Notes: a model not told the origin generated them from the sequence alone. A stretch of DNA of 64,000 bases from Pictodentalium vernedei (GCA_031216915.1 CM062297.1:833481337-833545336), one strand, 5' to 3'. Counted from the stretch's first letter, positions 24,386 to 34,149 are shown. Program-made: numbers and translations.

Positions 24386-25506
24386 TGTGAAAAGAAAACA
24401 AAGTCCTAGTACTCGCACCAACCCCTGACAATCAAAATACATAATAACATGATCCATTAACATAGAAAAAATAATTGAAATCAAAAAATTTTGAAAAAAT
24501 ATTTTTTCAGAACAGCCCAAGTTTCTGAAAAGTAACGTTGAGCCCCAATGGATCCCAAGCCTAAGTGTGGACAAAAATTCTAAAAATATTTTAAACAATT
24601 TATGCAACACTTACGAACAATAATAATGTATCTAGTTATGATTAAATTAACATCAAGATATTATTTTCAAGAAATCCCCCCTCACACAGAGGGCTGTTGT
24701 AAATGTAAACAATGTAAAAACACCAGAACAAGACTCCAGGCACCCTGGCCCGAAATCAGTTACCAATAATACACTATCTGATGCAAAACAGAGACATCCA
24801 GGGAAGAAACTGCAGAACATCAGATGGTAGATGCAGAACACTACGCCTAACCACCCATAGGTGAAGATGTAAACATGGGGAAAAGAACAGAATTCATTCT
24901 GTTATCCAGCTAAAACTCCCAAGAAATTTTAGTAATAAAATTACAGAAAATATGCCAAAAGCATGGGAGAATAGCAAGAGGGGACTTAAAGGAAAGGGAG
25001 AGAGGAAAACACTGAACAAGCAGTGTAACTTGATAACAAGAATGACCACAACAGGCTGTTGCCTCGAAAATAGGTAACTTAACATAATTTCATTAAAAAA
25101 TTTTAAGTTACAGCCCTGATAATTTTCTGTCACTCATTTTTCCTCTCCTCCTTCTATACCCTCCTTAGAATCACCATTTCTCTAATATTTATGTATCTGG
25201 CATCATTTAAACTGAGATTTACAAGCACAAAGATCAGTCAGATGTTAACTGATGAAGGGCCAAACAAAGAATGATTAATGGCGCCAATTTCGGGACGTCC
25301 TTGACACTGCGCATCCGCAGTAGAGGTGAAGTATGGAGGGCCATTCAGGACATGTTTTCTTTGGTTTTAGATGCAAACTTTGGGGATTGGGGGGCAAAAT
25401 TTGTGTTTGGCCCTATATTTTTAAGAGTTAGCACCAGCTATGTCTGGGTCATTGATACAGTATAAAAGTTAAAAAATTTATAGTAATTTATATATTTTTT
25501 ATACTT

Positions 25507-25695
25507 ACCAATGACCCAGACTTAGCTGGTGCTAACTCCACAAAAACCAGGGCCAAACACAAATTTTGCCCCCCAATCCCCAAAATTTGCATCCAAAACA
25601 AAAAGAAATCATGTCCTAAAGGACCTCCATAGTACGACTCTACTGCGCATGCGCAGTGACGCAGTCGTCCCGCAATTGGCGCCAAATATCATTCT
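25507..25695 (-). repeat. Sense-3' ITR of element 4
   Basis: Inverted copy of 32389-32578 over about 189 bp with very few differences. It contains the palindrome TGCGCATGCGCA (25644-25655) and a nearby TTGGCGCC. The ITR lies about 40 bp in from the actual terminus, whose last part (GTTAAA…TACT) is unique to this end and is represented in the ICR. Confidence 0.85.
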
Positions 25696-25769
25696 TACTG
25701 GCAGTGCCTGGTCAGCGCTATGTACTCAGCGGGGAGGCAAGAGTTCCCAACTCAGGGAGGGCCATCCCC

Positions 25770-25857
25770 GTCTGGGTCATTGGTAAGTATAAAAAATATA
25801 TAAATTACTATAAATTTTTTAACATTTTTATACTGTACCAATGACCCAGACTTAGCT
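25770..25857 (-). repeat. ICR of DIRS element 4
   Basis: Positions 25770-25823 are the inverted complement of the sense-3' terminus (25468-25520). From 25824 the sequence is the complement of the sense-5' terminus (ATTTTTATACTGTACCAATG). The fusion TTTTTTAAC|ATTTTTATAC predicts the circle junction and fixes both element ends. Confidence 0.9.
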
Positions 25858-26464
25858 GAATAGTAAACAGGCTGGAGGGCCTAGGACATAGAGGAAAATC
25901 CAATAAGCTCAATTATAAAATAAAGAGGTAACCCCTTAAGGAGAAAAGGAGTATTAGGCTTTACATGTATCTTTCTTATTTAATATTTAAATTAGAAAGA
26001 TACACTACCCTTAATAATTGAGCACAATAACATTCATGTTCTCTATTAACATCCAGTATAACCCTTATACTAATTATTTTTAAAGCAAGCCAATAAATAA
26101 AGTAGTCCAGAGAATTGAGACTCTTTATAATCATTTAAAAGTGTCCGAGTATTGTATATTAAAGCCCGTTTGACACTTGACATATACAAATGCTTCACAC
26201 CGAGCTACACTTTAAAAATAAGACATGAATGAAATTAAACATTAATATTACACTTTAAAACCATCCCGGAAGCGACTCAGAAATACTGTCTTGGAGGAGG
26301 CATTCCCTTGCTTTTCACTATAAAGCAGGTGACCTAAGGGAACACCCGCCCCCCCCCCCCCCCCCCCTTCCCCTTGCCCTGGGTCAAATAGCCCAGAGCG
26401 AAGAGGGCAGCCGGACGGAGTCACTGCCGGAACAGAAAGCCTGCATAACTATAGTTGCAACTGT
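25858..26464 (-). other. 3' untranslated part of element 4 with C-tract
   Basis: Between the YR stop and the ICR. No coding frame. It holds a 19-nt C-run at 26349-26367 (G-run on the sense strand), which is present at the same place in every copy with different length. Confidence 0.7.
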
Positions 26465-27682
26465 TTAGTGGACGACATTCTGAGCAACAGATAACGGACC
26501 TAAACAATGCAGGTCTCCAGAAATGGACTCAATATTTCTGAGATAAAAATTAGTAAATGTGGATGGCTGAGACCAATAAGCAGCCTTCATTAAATCTGTA
26601 ATAGCAACACTATTAGCATAAGCCCAGGAAGTAGAAAGAGCTCTTACTTCATGAGCAGAAATCTTAAGCACAGACTGCTGAGAAGAAGATAAATCTTCAT
26701 ATGCAGTACGGATAGTTAACTGAATCCATCTAGCAATAGAATGGACTGAAATGTCCTTTCTATTAGGCATCAAAGACAGAAAGAAACGTTTCCGTCCCTT
26801 TCTGATGAACTGAGATCTCTGTTTATAGATACGTAGTGCTCTAACAGGACAGAGTAAAGGCCTACGCCCGTCTGAAGACGGAAGGGCCTTAATAACAATA
26901 GGTTCCGGATATTTATTAGGAGCCTGATTCTTAGCTAAAAAACCGACATTAGTAGTGAAGGTGATAGTGTTCCCAACACTACGATAATGAGAATCATCCA
27001 CCGATAGTGCATGAAGCTCACTGACTCTTCTGGCAGAAGAGAAAGCTAAGAGAAAAGCTGTCTTATAAGATAAGAATTTGAAATCTACTGTCCCAAGAGG
27101 TTCAAATGGCTTTTCCTTCAATTTAAGGAGAACCCAAGCTAAATTCCACTTAGGAATTAATCTGAGAGTTCTGGGTCTATTTATCGAAAAGTTTCTAACC
27201 AATTTCGATAAAGAGACATTAGATCCAATTTGTAAACTATCATGATGTGCATAGGTATCAGATAACATAGATCTATAACCCTTTATAGTAACAGGTTGCA
27301 GTTTGATTTCGTCAAACAAGTATACTAGAAAGTTAGCAATGTCTGGTATAGAGGGATCAAATACATCAACAGAATGATCCCTACACCAACGACGGAAAAC
27401 CTTCCACTTAGCCGCATAGTTTAGCGAAGAGGAGGTCCTCCTACAGTTAGAAATCGCGTCCACTGCTCGTCCTGTAAAGTGCTTGCCATGCAAGAAGGAC
27501 CGCACAACGGAAAAACGTGAAGGTTGAGACCTTGCGGGTTGTGATGTAGTTGGCGCGATTTCCCCTGCCAAAGAAGATCCTCTCGTGGAGGGAGCTTCCG
27601 CGGTAGGTCCCACAACAGACACCTGAGTAGATTTATCCACGGTCTCTGTGGCGACAGAGATGCTACCAACAGAATCTTGCAT
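26465..27682 (-). CDS. DIRS tyrosine recombinase, element 4
   Basis: Integrates the circular DNA intermediate by site-specific strand exchange instead of DDE chemistry. I take the Met codon at 27682 as the likely start, giving 405 residues. The open frame continues to 29341, but that upstream part is only the second frame of RT-RNase H. Residues about 80-180 form the N-terminal helical DNA-binding part (AAKWKVFRRWCRDH). The catalytic set is present: Arg in SSARRVSELHAL (about R219), H-E-V-R (H344, R347), Trp at about 370 and nucleophile Tyr380 in NFYLRN. The gene overlaps the 3' end of RT-RNase H by about 260 nt. No inactivating lesion was seen. The start codon is uncertain. Confidence 0.88.
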   Translation of the reverse strand: MQDSVGSISVATETVDKSTQVSVVGPTAEAPSTRGSSLAGEIAPTTSQPARSQPSRFSVVRSFLHGKHFTGRAVDAISNCRRTSSSLNYAAKWKVFRRWCRDHSVDVFDPSIPDIANFLVYLFDEIKLQPVTIKGYRSMLSDTYAHHDSLQIGSNVSLSKLVRNFSINRPRTLRLIPKWNLAWVLLKLKEKPFEPLGTVDFKFLSYKTAFLLAFSSARRVSELHALSVDDSHYRSVGNTITFTTNVGFLAKNQAPNKYPEPIVIKALPSSDGRRPLLCPVRALRIYKQRSQFIRKGRKRFFLSLMPNRKDISVHSIARWIQLTIRTAYEDLSSSQQSVLKISAHEVRALSTSWAYANSVAITDLMKAAYWSQPSTFTNFYLRNIESISGDLHCLGPLSVAQNVVH

Positions 27683-29724
27683 TGAGATTGTTTTATCTTT
27701 AGCAATACTTGTTGAATTAACGGCGCTGGAGGATACGCATATCCTATCATTCCGTCCCAAGGGATCGATAGAGCGTCTACTGCAAATGCTCTTGGATCCG
27801 GACACGGGGACACATATGTCTGCAACTGATTGTTGAGATGTGTCGCAAATAAGTCTATCATTGGCCGTTCCCATTGGTAGCAAATCTGATTGAATACTTG
27901 TTTGTTGAGAGTCCACTCCGACGGCAACAAGCGACCCTTTCGTGAAAGGGAGTCTGCTAGCACATTCAGACGACCCGGTATGTGACGGACCGAAAGAAGA
28001 ACGTGATGTTCCAACGCAAACAGAAGGATTCTTTCCGTTAGATTGAACAACGGAACTGAATGAGTGCCTCCCTGATTCCGTATATACGCCACTACTGTCG
28101 TATTGTCGGATAGGATTTGGACATGAGCATCGTGAATAATGTCCATCCAGTGACGTAACGCAAGCCAAATTGACATCATTTCCTTGATGTTTATGTGCTT
28201 GCAGAGGAATTGCGGATCCCAAAGACCCTGGCATCTCGAATCCGTTGGGATTAATGATGCACCCCAACCTGTTTGACTGGCATCCGTCATAATGGTAAAA
28301 CTCGGATCCGGCAACTGCAGTGGAACTCCTTGAGTTAACCACTGAATGTTTGCCCAAGTCTGAATCTCTTGTTTCACTTGATCTGACAAGAGAACGTCTA
28401 CATCGAGCGAATGAATTTTCACACTCCAATTCTGAGTCAGGAAAATTTGAAGAGGCCGTGTGCGTAGCCGTCCCATCGGAATGAGATCCGCGGCGGCTCC
28501 GCACAGACCTATCAGTCTCATAAATTCTCTCGCCGTGACTTTGTCTGTATTCAGACAATAGCGAGCGTAACAACTGACTAATTTCGCTCTGGTTAACGGC
28601 AGACGAACGAGATTGTTGTGCGTCTCGAAGCTCATTCCCAGATGAGTGAATGACTTGGACGGCACCAGATCCGACTTCTCCTCGTTTACTATGAAACCGA
28701 GACGTCGGAGCAATAGAAGAAGATTCTGAACATCGTTCTGAAGCGTTAACTCGTTGCCGTACCTCTGAAGAATGTCGTCCAGGTAGGCCGACGTTACCGC
28801 AGACGAATGAGCTCGGAAGTAAATCATTACCCGAGTGAAAGCCCAGGGTGCTAGATTCAATCCGAAGCACATGGCCCGGAACTGATACACTACTCCTAGG
28901 ACTGCGAAGCGTAGATACTTTCGGAATGTCGGATGTACCATGACGTGAAAGTACGCATCTTTGAGATCTATGCTCGTTGCATAATCGTTCACCCGAATAC
29001 TCGCTCTGACCGATCGAATCGTCTCCATATAAAACTTCGGAGCGATGATCAGCTTGTTTATCCAGCTCAAATCTATGACTGGACGGAACGAGCCGTCTGG
29101 TTTCGGAACCAGAAACAGATGGCTGTAGAATCCCAGCGATTCCTGGTTTTCTACGACCTCTACCGCGTTCTTCATTAAAAGAGACTGCACCTCTGATAGC
29201 AGAGCGTCTCTTTTCTGAGGGTTTGACGGAAGATGAGTCCACTTTGGACTTCGAGTTAATGGAGGCTTTCGTTTGAAGGATATCTTTAGACCTTCCGAAG
29301 TCACTCCTCTCACCCACGGGTCGTCCGTAATCGACGCCCACTCTTGAGAAAAACTCGACAACCTTCCTCCAACCGGAACGCGATAGAGGTTTGAGCCATC
29401 ACCTCCTGGATCTGCGAGGCCTGCGGTAGGAGAAACCACGTCTTCCACGACCCGCACCTCGCCTCGTCGACCTCGGGGCGTCCGACCGATTGTCCCGGCC
29501 TGAAGGACGTCCCGAACGAGAGTCACTATCCTGACGGTCTCTCGAATAAGAGCTAGAGGACGCACCGGAACCTCTATAGGAACCTCTCTTGGGCGGATAA
29601 GACCCAGAAGTGCCCGCCTTATTCGTGTCTGCTGTATCCGACCTTTTAGGAGCGGATCTAAACAACAGAGAATCACTAGCTTTCTTTTTAATATTATCAT
29701 AAATAGCGGAAAGCTTGCCGTCAA
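27421..29724 (-). CDS. DIRS reverse transcriptase-RNase H, element 4 (4-aa deletion)
   Basis: Copies the element RNA into DNA and degrades the template. The 767-residue frame overlaps gag by about 326 nt, so the true product probably starts downstream of the first Met or arises by frameshift or reinitiation. RT motifs in order: LVPKPDGSFRPVIDLS (about 205-220), SIDLKDAYFH (catalytic Asp), FGLNLAPWAFTRVM and SAYLDDIL (active site). RNase H: TDAS, IKEM, LSDNTT and LADSLS supply D-E-D-D. Compared with element 7, four residues (NSVM) are missing just before the YLDD strand. This is a 12-bp deletion between short CATTACC repeats. The ancient element 1 still has the segment, so element 4 has lost it; polymerase activity is doubtful. 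Confidence 0.92.
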   Translation of the reverse strand: MTASFPLFMIILKRKLVILCCLDPLLKGRIQQTRIRRALLGLIRPREVPIEVPVRPLALIRETVRIVTLVRDVLQAGTIGRTPRGRRGEVRVVEDVVSPTAGLADPGGDGSNLYRVPVGGRLSSFSQEWASITDDPWVRGVTSEGLKISFKRKPPLTRSPKWTHLPSNPQKRDALLSEVQSLLMKNAVEVVENQESLGFYSHLFLVPKPDGSFRPVIDLSWINKLIIAPKFYMETIRSVRASIRVNDYATSIDLKDAYFHVMVHPTFRKYLRFAVLGVVYQFRAMCFGLNLAPWAFTRVMIYFRAHSSAVTSAYLDDILQRYGNELTLQNDVQNLLLLLRRLGFIVNEEKSDLVPSKSFTHLGMSFETHNNLVRLPLTRAKLVSCYARYCLNTDKVTAREFMRLIGLCGAAADLIPMGRLRTRPLQIFLTQNWSVKIHSLDVDVLLSDQVKQEIQTWANIQWLTQGVPLQLPDPSFTIMTDASQTGWGASLIPTDSRCQGLWDPQFLCKHINIKEMMSIWLALRHWMDIIHDAHVQILSDNTTVVAYIRNQGGTHSVPLFNLTERILLFALEHHVLLSVRHIPGRLNVLADSLSRKGRLLPSEWTLNKQVFNQICYQWERPMIDLFATHLNNQLQTYVSPCPDPRAFAVDALSIPWDGMIGYAYPPAPLIQQVLLKIKQSQCKILLVASLSPQRPWINLLRCLLWDLPRKLPPREDLLWQGKSRQLHHNPQGLNLHVFPLCGPSCMASTLQDEQWTRFLTVGGPPLR

Positions 29725-31552
29725 AGAGAAGATCTCCTGAGACCGAAGCGACTCTAAGAGAGTTCTTCACCTTAGAATCCACTAGTGTGGATGTAGACAG
29801 GGCTGCGTCACGTCTAACCAACTCCAGATTTGCCACTGAAAGGGCGGAGTTACACGTGGAATAAGCTACTGCCCTTGAAAGAAGTCTTAAGGAGGATTGT
29901 ATATCCTGAAACTCTTCCCCTTGAAGACGCAGTGATAACGCCTTAGTAAGGTGATCTGCGTAAGATAAGGCATCTAAATTGGCTCTGTTAGACGCAATAG
30001 CTGTTTCCAACACTGCGGTTGGAATAGAAGCTGACGACGGTAATGATAGCTCTAAGTCTTCCGCCTCGTCGTCCATACGCAGAGGAACTCTCGGTATACC
30101 CTGACCTGCCGTGTCGAATTTATTCCTTGCATTAATGAAAGGCAGGTTGAGAGTATTTGCGGACAAGAAGCTTGCTTTCCCCGTCCTGGAAGCAAGTTTA
30201 AAAATAGCGTCGTTCAATAATTCAAATGTTCTTGCAACATTATTGGACTGCGACGGAAACTCGGGAGCGATGTCCCTGAACCGCTCGAAAAAATCAGAGT
30301 CCAATGACGCTATAATTCTCCTGTCCGGAAGCGCAGCAGTCTGGCCCGACGGAACAACTTGAGGAAGAAAGTGCCGGATGAAGTCCACGGCAGCTTTGTG
30401 TTGTTCCGAAAGGGATAGCTCCAATTCATCCGTATCCCTTTCACCATCCGGTCGGACCTCCCGATGTTCCCGGTCGTCCGCCCCCGATGCTTCGGCGGAG
30501 CGTACCGACCCAGCGCCGTCGGATAATTCTCGATCCGACACCGTTTCTGTCGGCTGCTGGGATGCTGCGATAAGCTGTGCTATCTGCACTAGAATGTCCG
30601 ACGTCGAGACCTGCGGAGGAGCGGTCTTTCGCTGCTTCGCCGAGGGCAGCTCCGCATCAGATGGCTCCCGCATACTTTTCCTATGCGAACGTCCGGAGTC
30701 CATCGGTCTCGAATCCCTGGCTGCCGGATGGTGTGACCTGGTCGCCGAAGAATCCTTCATCGGCGAAGCTGGCAAAATATCGGAGGTCACGCAGCCAAGG
30801 TGCGGTCGTGTGCGCCGACGAGAAGAGGAAGCCTTAACAGTCTCTGCGGACTGCTTATACAACGGAGCGTCCCGAGCGACGGACGTATGCTCCGCTAAAG
30901 ACACATTTTGTACCACAACATCTGGTCCCAGATGTTGTTGTACGAGAGAGGGGCCTCTCTCGCTCGCGGCCCGGCTGGACCTGGACGAGCTAGGAACCGG
31001 ACTAAAAGGCTTCCTCCGTTCTCGTTCACTATCCGCCGTCACTGGGTGTGCATCTATTATTTTTATAGTGCTCGCATCACCCAAAATTTCCTCTTGGACC
31101 GCATCGGACGAACCCGGCTGCCGAACCATTCGGTGAATGGACGCTACACCGGGCGAGCTAGCGGACGACATTTGTCTAATCTCCATGAGCACTTTTGCCG
31201 CTAGCTCTGTATTTAATTGTGACGACGGACGCACACTTGAAGAAGATAACATGGAAACATCACCCTGTTCTGGTTCCTCTGAAATAGAAACTGAGAGAGT
31301 AGAGTGACCTTGTGGAGAAAGAGCCGGCATCGCTCTTTCTCCAGAAACAACATATCGTGACACACGTTTCCAATGTTTCTCATCCCAATGTTCACATACA
31401 GGACAGGGATTAATGCGAGGACACTGACTACAATTAATGCAATAATCATGAAAGTCAGAGGAAGATTTCTTCCTATTACAATTTGAACAAGTTCCCTTCA
31501 TTGTGAAAGAACAACAGTAAGTCCTAGTTACTCGCAAAAACCCCTGATACAA
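29399..31552 (-). CDS. DIRS Gag-like protein, element 4
   Basis: First frame of the element, 717 residues from the first Met. The Met at codon 18 (31501, MKGTCSNC) is conserved in position in the other copies and may be the real start. The N-terminus has a dense Cys/His cluster (C22-x2-C25, C38-x2-C41-x2-C44, C50-x2-C53, H55, H60) that suggests a zinc-binding fold. The middle is Ser/Arg-rich, followed by a predicted helical part (about 400-600) with LDALSYADHLTKALSLRLQ. The C-terminus is Arg/Gly/Ser-rich and basic (RRGAGRGRRGFSYRRPRRSR), suited to nucleic-acid binding. Assignment as Gag rests on position and composition; no classical retroviral Gag motif is present. Confidence 0.8.
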   Translation of the reverse strand: MYQGFLRVTRTYCCSFTMKGTCSNCNRKKSSSDFHDYCINCSQCPRINPCPVCEHWDEKHWKRVSRYVVSGERAMPALSPQGHSTLSVSISEEPEQGDVSMLSSSSVRPSSQLNTELAAKVLMEIRQMSSASSPGVASIHRMVRQPGSSDAVQEEILGDASTIKIIDAHPVTADSERERRKPFSPVPSSSRSSRAASERGPSLVQQHLGPDVVVQNVSLAEHTSVARDAPLYKQSAETVKASSSRRRTRPHLGCVTSDILPASPMKDSSATRSHHPAARDSRPMDSGRSHRKSMREPSDAELPSAKQRKTAPPQVSTSDILVQIAQLIAASQQPTETVSDRELSDGAGSVRSAEASGADDREHREVRPDGERDTDELELSLSEQHKAAVDFIRHFLPQVVPSGQTAALPDRRIIASLDSDFFERFRDIAPEFPSQSNNVARTFELLNDAIFKLASRTGKASFLSANTLNLPFINARNKFDTAGQGIPRVPLRMDDEAEDLELSLPSSASIPTAVLETAIASNRANLDALSYADHLTKALSLRLQGEEFQDIQSSLRLLSRAVAYSTCNSALSVANLELVRRDAALSTSTLVDSKVKNSLRVASVSGDLLFDGKLSAIYDNIKKKASDSLLFRSAPKRSDTADTNKAGTSGSYPPKRGSYRGSGASSSSYSRDRQDSDSRSGRPSGRDNRSDAPRSTRRGAGRGRRGFSYRRPRRSRR

Positions 31553-32388
31553 AGATACAAAATAACATGATCCATTAATAAATGAAAAAACAATTGCAAA
31601 ACAAAATAATTTTGAAAAAATATTTTTTCAGAGAAGCCCAAGTTGCTGAAAAGTAACGTTGAGCCCCAATGGATCCGATGGCAAAGTGTGGTCAAAAATT
31701 TTAAAATTATATAAAATAATTAATGAGACACTTTCGGATAACATAAATGTATCTTATAATGAGATAAACTACCTCAAAGGCAAACAGCCCCCCTCAAAAA
31801 AGGCTGTTGCCAATGAAAACAAACAGTGTAAACACAGAAGAAAACATGACTCCAGGCACTGAAAAAACTGGCCCGGAATCAGTCATCAATTACACTCTAT
31901 CTGATGCAAAACAGAGACTCCCAGGGGAGAATCTGCAGAACATCAGATGGAAGATGCAGAACACAAACGTTATACACCCATGGGTGAAAACGTAACTATG
32001 GGGAAAATAACAGAAAACATTCTGTAACCAAGCAACTCTCCCAGGGAATTTTTAGAAATGAAACTTCTCAAAAATATGCCAAAAGCATGGGAGAATTGCA
32101 AGGGGGGACTTTAGAAGGTTAGGGGAGAGGAAACACTGAATAAGCAGTGCAACAATTAGCAAGAATGACAACAAGAGGCGTTTGCCTCGAAAATAGGCAA
32201 CTTAACATAATTTCAACAAAAAATTTTAAGTACAGCCCTGATTATTTTTTGCCACTTCTTTTTTCCTCTCCTCCTTCTATCCTCCTTAGAATCACATTTT
32301 CTCCAAGAATTACGTGTCTGGCATCCTTTAAACTGAGATTTACAAGCACAAAGATGAGTGAGATGTTGACTGATGAAGGGCCAAACAG
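31553..32388 (-). other. 5' leader region of element 4
   Basis: AT-rich sequence between the sense-5' ITR and gag. It contains the ATTTTGAAAAAATATTTTTTCAG segment (31610-31632) whose homologue in element 2 was the insertion site of element 3. Short frames are not conserved among copies. Transcription signals were not identified apart from the NRF1-like palindrome in the ITR. Confidence 0.6.
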
Positions 32389-32578
32389 AGAATGATATTT
32401 GGCGCCAATTTCGGGACGACTGCGTCACTGCGCATGCGCAGTAGAGTCGTACTATGGAGGTCCTTTAGGACATGATTTCTTTTTGTTTTGGATGCAAATT
32501 TTGGGGATTGGGGGGCAAAATTTGTGTTTGGCCCTGGTTTTTGTGGAGTTAGCACCAGCTAAGTCTGGGTCATTGGTA
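32389..32578 (-). repeat. Sense-5' ITR of element 4
   Basis: Inverted partner of 25507-25695, with TGCGCATGCGCA at 32429-32440. The sense-5' terminus continues to …CAGTATAAAAAT at 32590. Confidence 0.85.
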
Positions 32579-32590
32579 CAGTATAAAAAT

Positions 32591-33571
32591 ATATATTTTT
32601 TCAGAACAGCCCAAGTTTCTGAAAAGTAACGTTGAGCCCCAATGGATCCCAAGCCTAAGTGTGGACAAAAATTCTAAAAATATTTTAAAAAATTTATGCA
32701 ACACTTACGAACAATAATAATGTATCTAGTTATGATTAAATTAACATCAAGATATTATTTTCAAGAAATCCCCCCTCACACAGAGGGCTGTTGTAAATGT
32801 AAACAATAAGTGTAAAAACACCAGAACAAGACTCCAGGCACCCTGGCCCGAAATCAGTTACCAATAGTACACTATCTGATGCAAAACAGAGACTTCCAGG
32901 GAAGAAACTGCAGAACATCAGATGGTAGATGCAGAACACTACGCCTAACCACCCATAGGTGAAGACGTAAACATGGGGAAAAGAACAGAATTCATTCTGT
33001 TATCCAGCTAAAACTCCCAAGAAATTTTAGTAATAATATTACAGAAAATATGCCAAAAGCATGGGAGAATAGCAAGAGGGGACTTAAAGGAAAGGGAGAG
33101 AGGAAAACACTGAACAAGCAGTGTAACTTGATAACAAGAATGACCACAACAGGCTGTTGCCTCGAAAATAGGTAACTTAACATAATTTCATTAAAAAATT
33201 TTAAGTTACAGCCCTGATTATTTTCTGTCACTCATTTTTCCTCTCCTCCTTCTATATCCTCCTTAGAATCACCATTTCTCTAATATTTATGTGTCTGGCA
33301 TCATTTAAACTGAGATTTACAAGCACAAAGATCAGTCAGATGTTAACTGATGAAGGGCCAAACAAAGAATGATTAATGGTGCCAATTTTGGGACGTCCTT
33401 GACACTGCGCATGCGCAGTAGAGGTGAAGTATGGAGGGCCATTCAGGACATGTTTTCTTTGGTTTTAGATGCAAATTTTTGGGATTGGGGGGGGCAAAAT
33501 TTGTGTTTGGCCCTACATTTTTAAGAGTTAGCACCAGCTATGTCTGGGTCACTGGTACAGTATAAAAATAT
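32591..33571 (-). mobile_element. DIRS element 2, sense-5' remainder
   Basis: Begins ATATATTTTTTCAGAACAGCC, the natural continuation of the element-2 sequence broken at 18523, and ends with the ITR terminus …CAGTATAAAAATAT. It is nearly identical to the equivalent 970 bp of element 3 (24495-25467), but its ITR carries the AAAAATGTAGGG variant of element 2. It holds the leader region and ITR only. Confidence 0.85.
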
Positions 33572-34149
33572 AATTCTGTTTCCAAGTCAAAACTCCCAAG
33601 AAATATTAGTAATAAACATTACAAAAAATAAGCCAAAAGCATGGGAGAATAGCTAGGGGGGAATAAAGGAAAGGGAGAGAGTAAACACTGATTAAACAAT
33701 GGAACATTCATAGCAAGAATGACCACAACAAGGTCATGCCTCGAAAATAGGTAACATGAATAATTTCGTAAAATAATTATAAGTTACAGCCCTGAACATT
33801 TGTTTCCACTGTTTTTTCCTCTCCTCCTTCTATTTCCTCCTTATTTTAACCATTTCTCTCAAAATTATGCGTCTGACATCCTTAAAACTGAGATTTACAA
33901 GCACAAATAACAGTGAAGTGTCATGTATTGAGGGCCAAACAAAGAATGATAATTGCACCAATTTCAAGACCACCTTGACACTGCAACTGCATGTGCAGTG
34001 GAGTAAAAGTATGGAGGACCATATAGGACATGTAATTTTCGGTTTTAGATGCAAATTTTTGGGATTGGGGGGTAAAATTTGCGTTTGGCCCTAGATATTT
34101 TAGAGTTAGCACCAGCTAAGTCTGGGTCATTGGTACAGTATAAAAATAT
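33572..34149 (-). mobile_element. DIRS element 1, sense-5' remainder
   Basis: Starts at AATTCTGTTTCC, homologous to part of the leader about 100 bp beyond the point where element 1 broke off at 12533, so some leader sequence was lost. The ITR shares TAGATATTTTAGAG, GCGTTTGGCC and the TGTAATTTTCGG type of variant with 4708-4960. It ends …CAGTATAAAAATATT, 67 bp downstream of the PRCP exon. Confidence 0.85.

Larger units (their letters stand above)
18524..25467 (-). mobile_element. DIRS element 3 (complete, RT-less), tandem with element 4
   Basis: Complete copy of 6.94 kb from GTTAAAA at 18524 to …ACAGTATAAAA at 25467, where element 4 starts with no spacer. Its two ITRs share AAAAATATAGGGCC. 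It lies inside element 2 at the ATTTTGAAAAA/ATATTTTTTCAG site. It has an ICR (18828-18914), a C17 tract (19392-19408), YR and RNase H remnants, the RT deletion and a doubled gag. Broken frames shared with element 2 imply that the family had already decayed before these copies were made. Confidence 0.85.
25468..32590 (-). mobile_element. DIRS element 4 (complete, near-intact)
   Basis: 7.12-kb copy. The sense-3' ITR is 25507-25695, the sense-5' ITR 32389-32578, and the ICR 25770-25857. Both ITRs carry CTCCACAAAAACCAGGGCC. Three long overlapping frames encode Gag, RT-RNase H and YR, the gene order of DIRS elements. No direct terminal repeats, no DDE integrase and no methyltransferase domain were seen. 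It abuts element 3 on the left and element 2's remaining arm on the right. It is almost identical to element 7, which marks it as the youngest layer of the nest. Confidence 0.92.

Noticed and set aside
25468..25823. A 355-bp unit bounded by inverted GTTAAAAAATTT…AAATTTTTTAAC, looking like a MITE repeated eight times
   Set aside because: It is the sense-3' terminus plus ITR up to the ICR of each DIRS copy. The inverted match is the ICR complement and not a separate transposon.
27683..29341. N-terminal 550 codons of the 958-codon frame of element 4 (and of the 812-codon frame of element 7)
   Set aside because: Ser/Arg-rich translation of the second frame of RT-RNase H. Conserved motifs are in the other frame; only the part from about 27682 onward is recombinase.
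25468..32590. A methyltransferase domain or DDE integrase in the DIRS
   Set aside because: Some DIRS lineages carry a Dam-like methyltransferase, but I see no such motif between RNase H and YR, and integration is accounted for by YR.
24495..33571. Direct repeat of about 970 bp on both sides of element 4, looking like LTRs
   Set aside because: The two blocks are the sense-5' ends of elements 3 and 2. Their ITR variants differ from each other and match the respective opposite ends, so they are not LTRs of one element.
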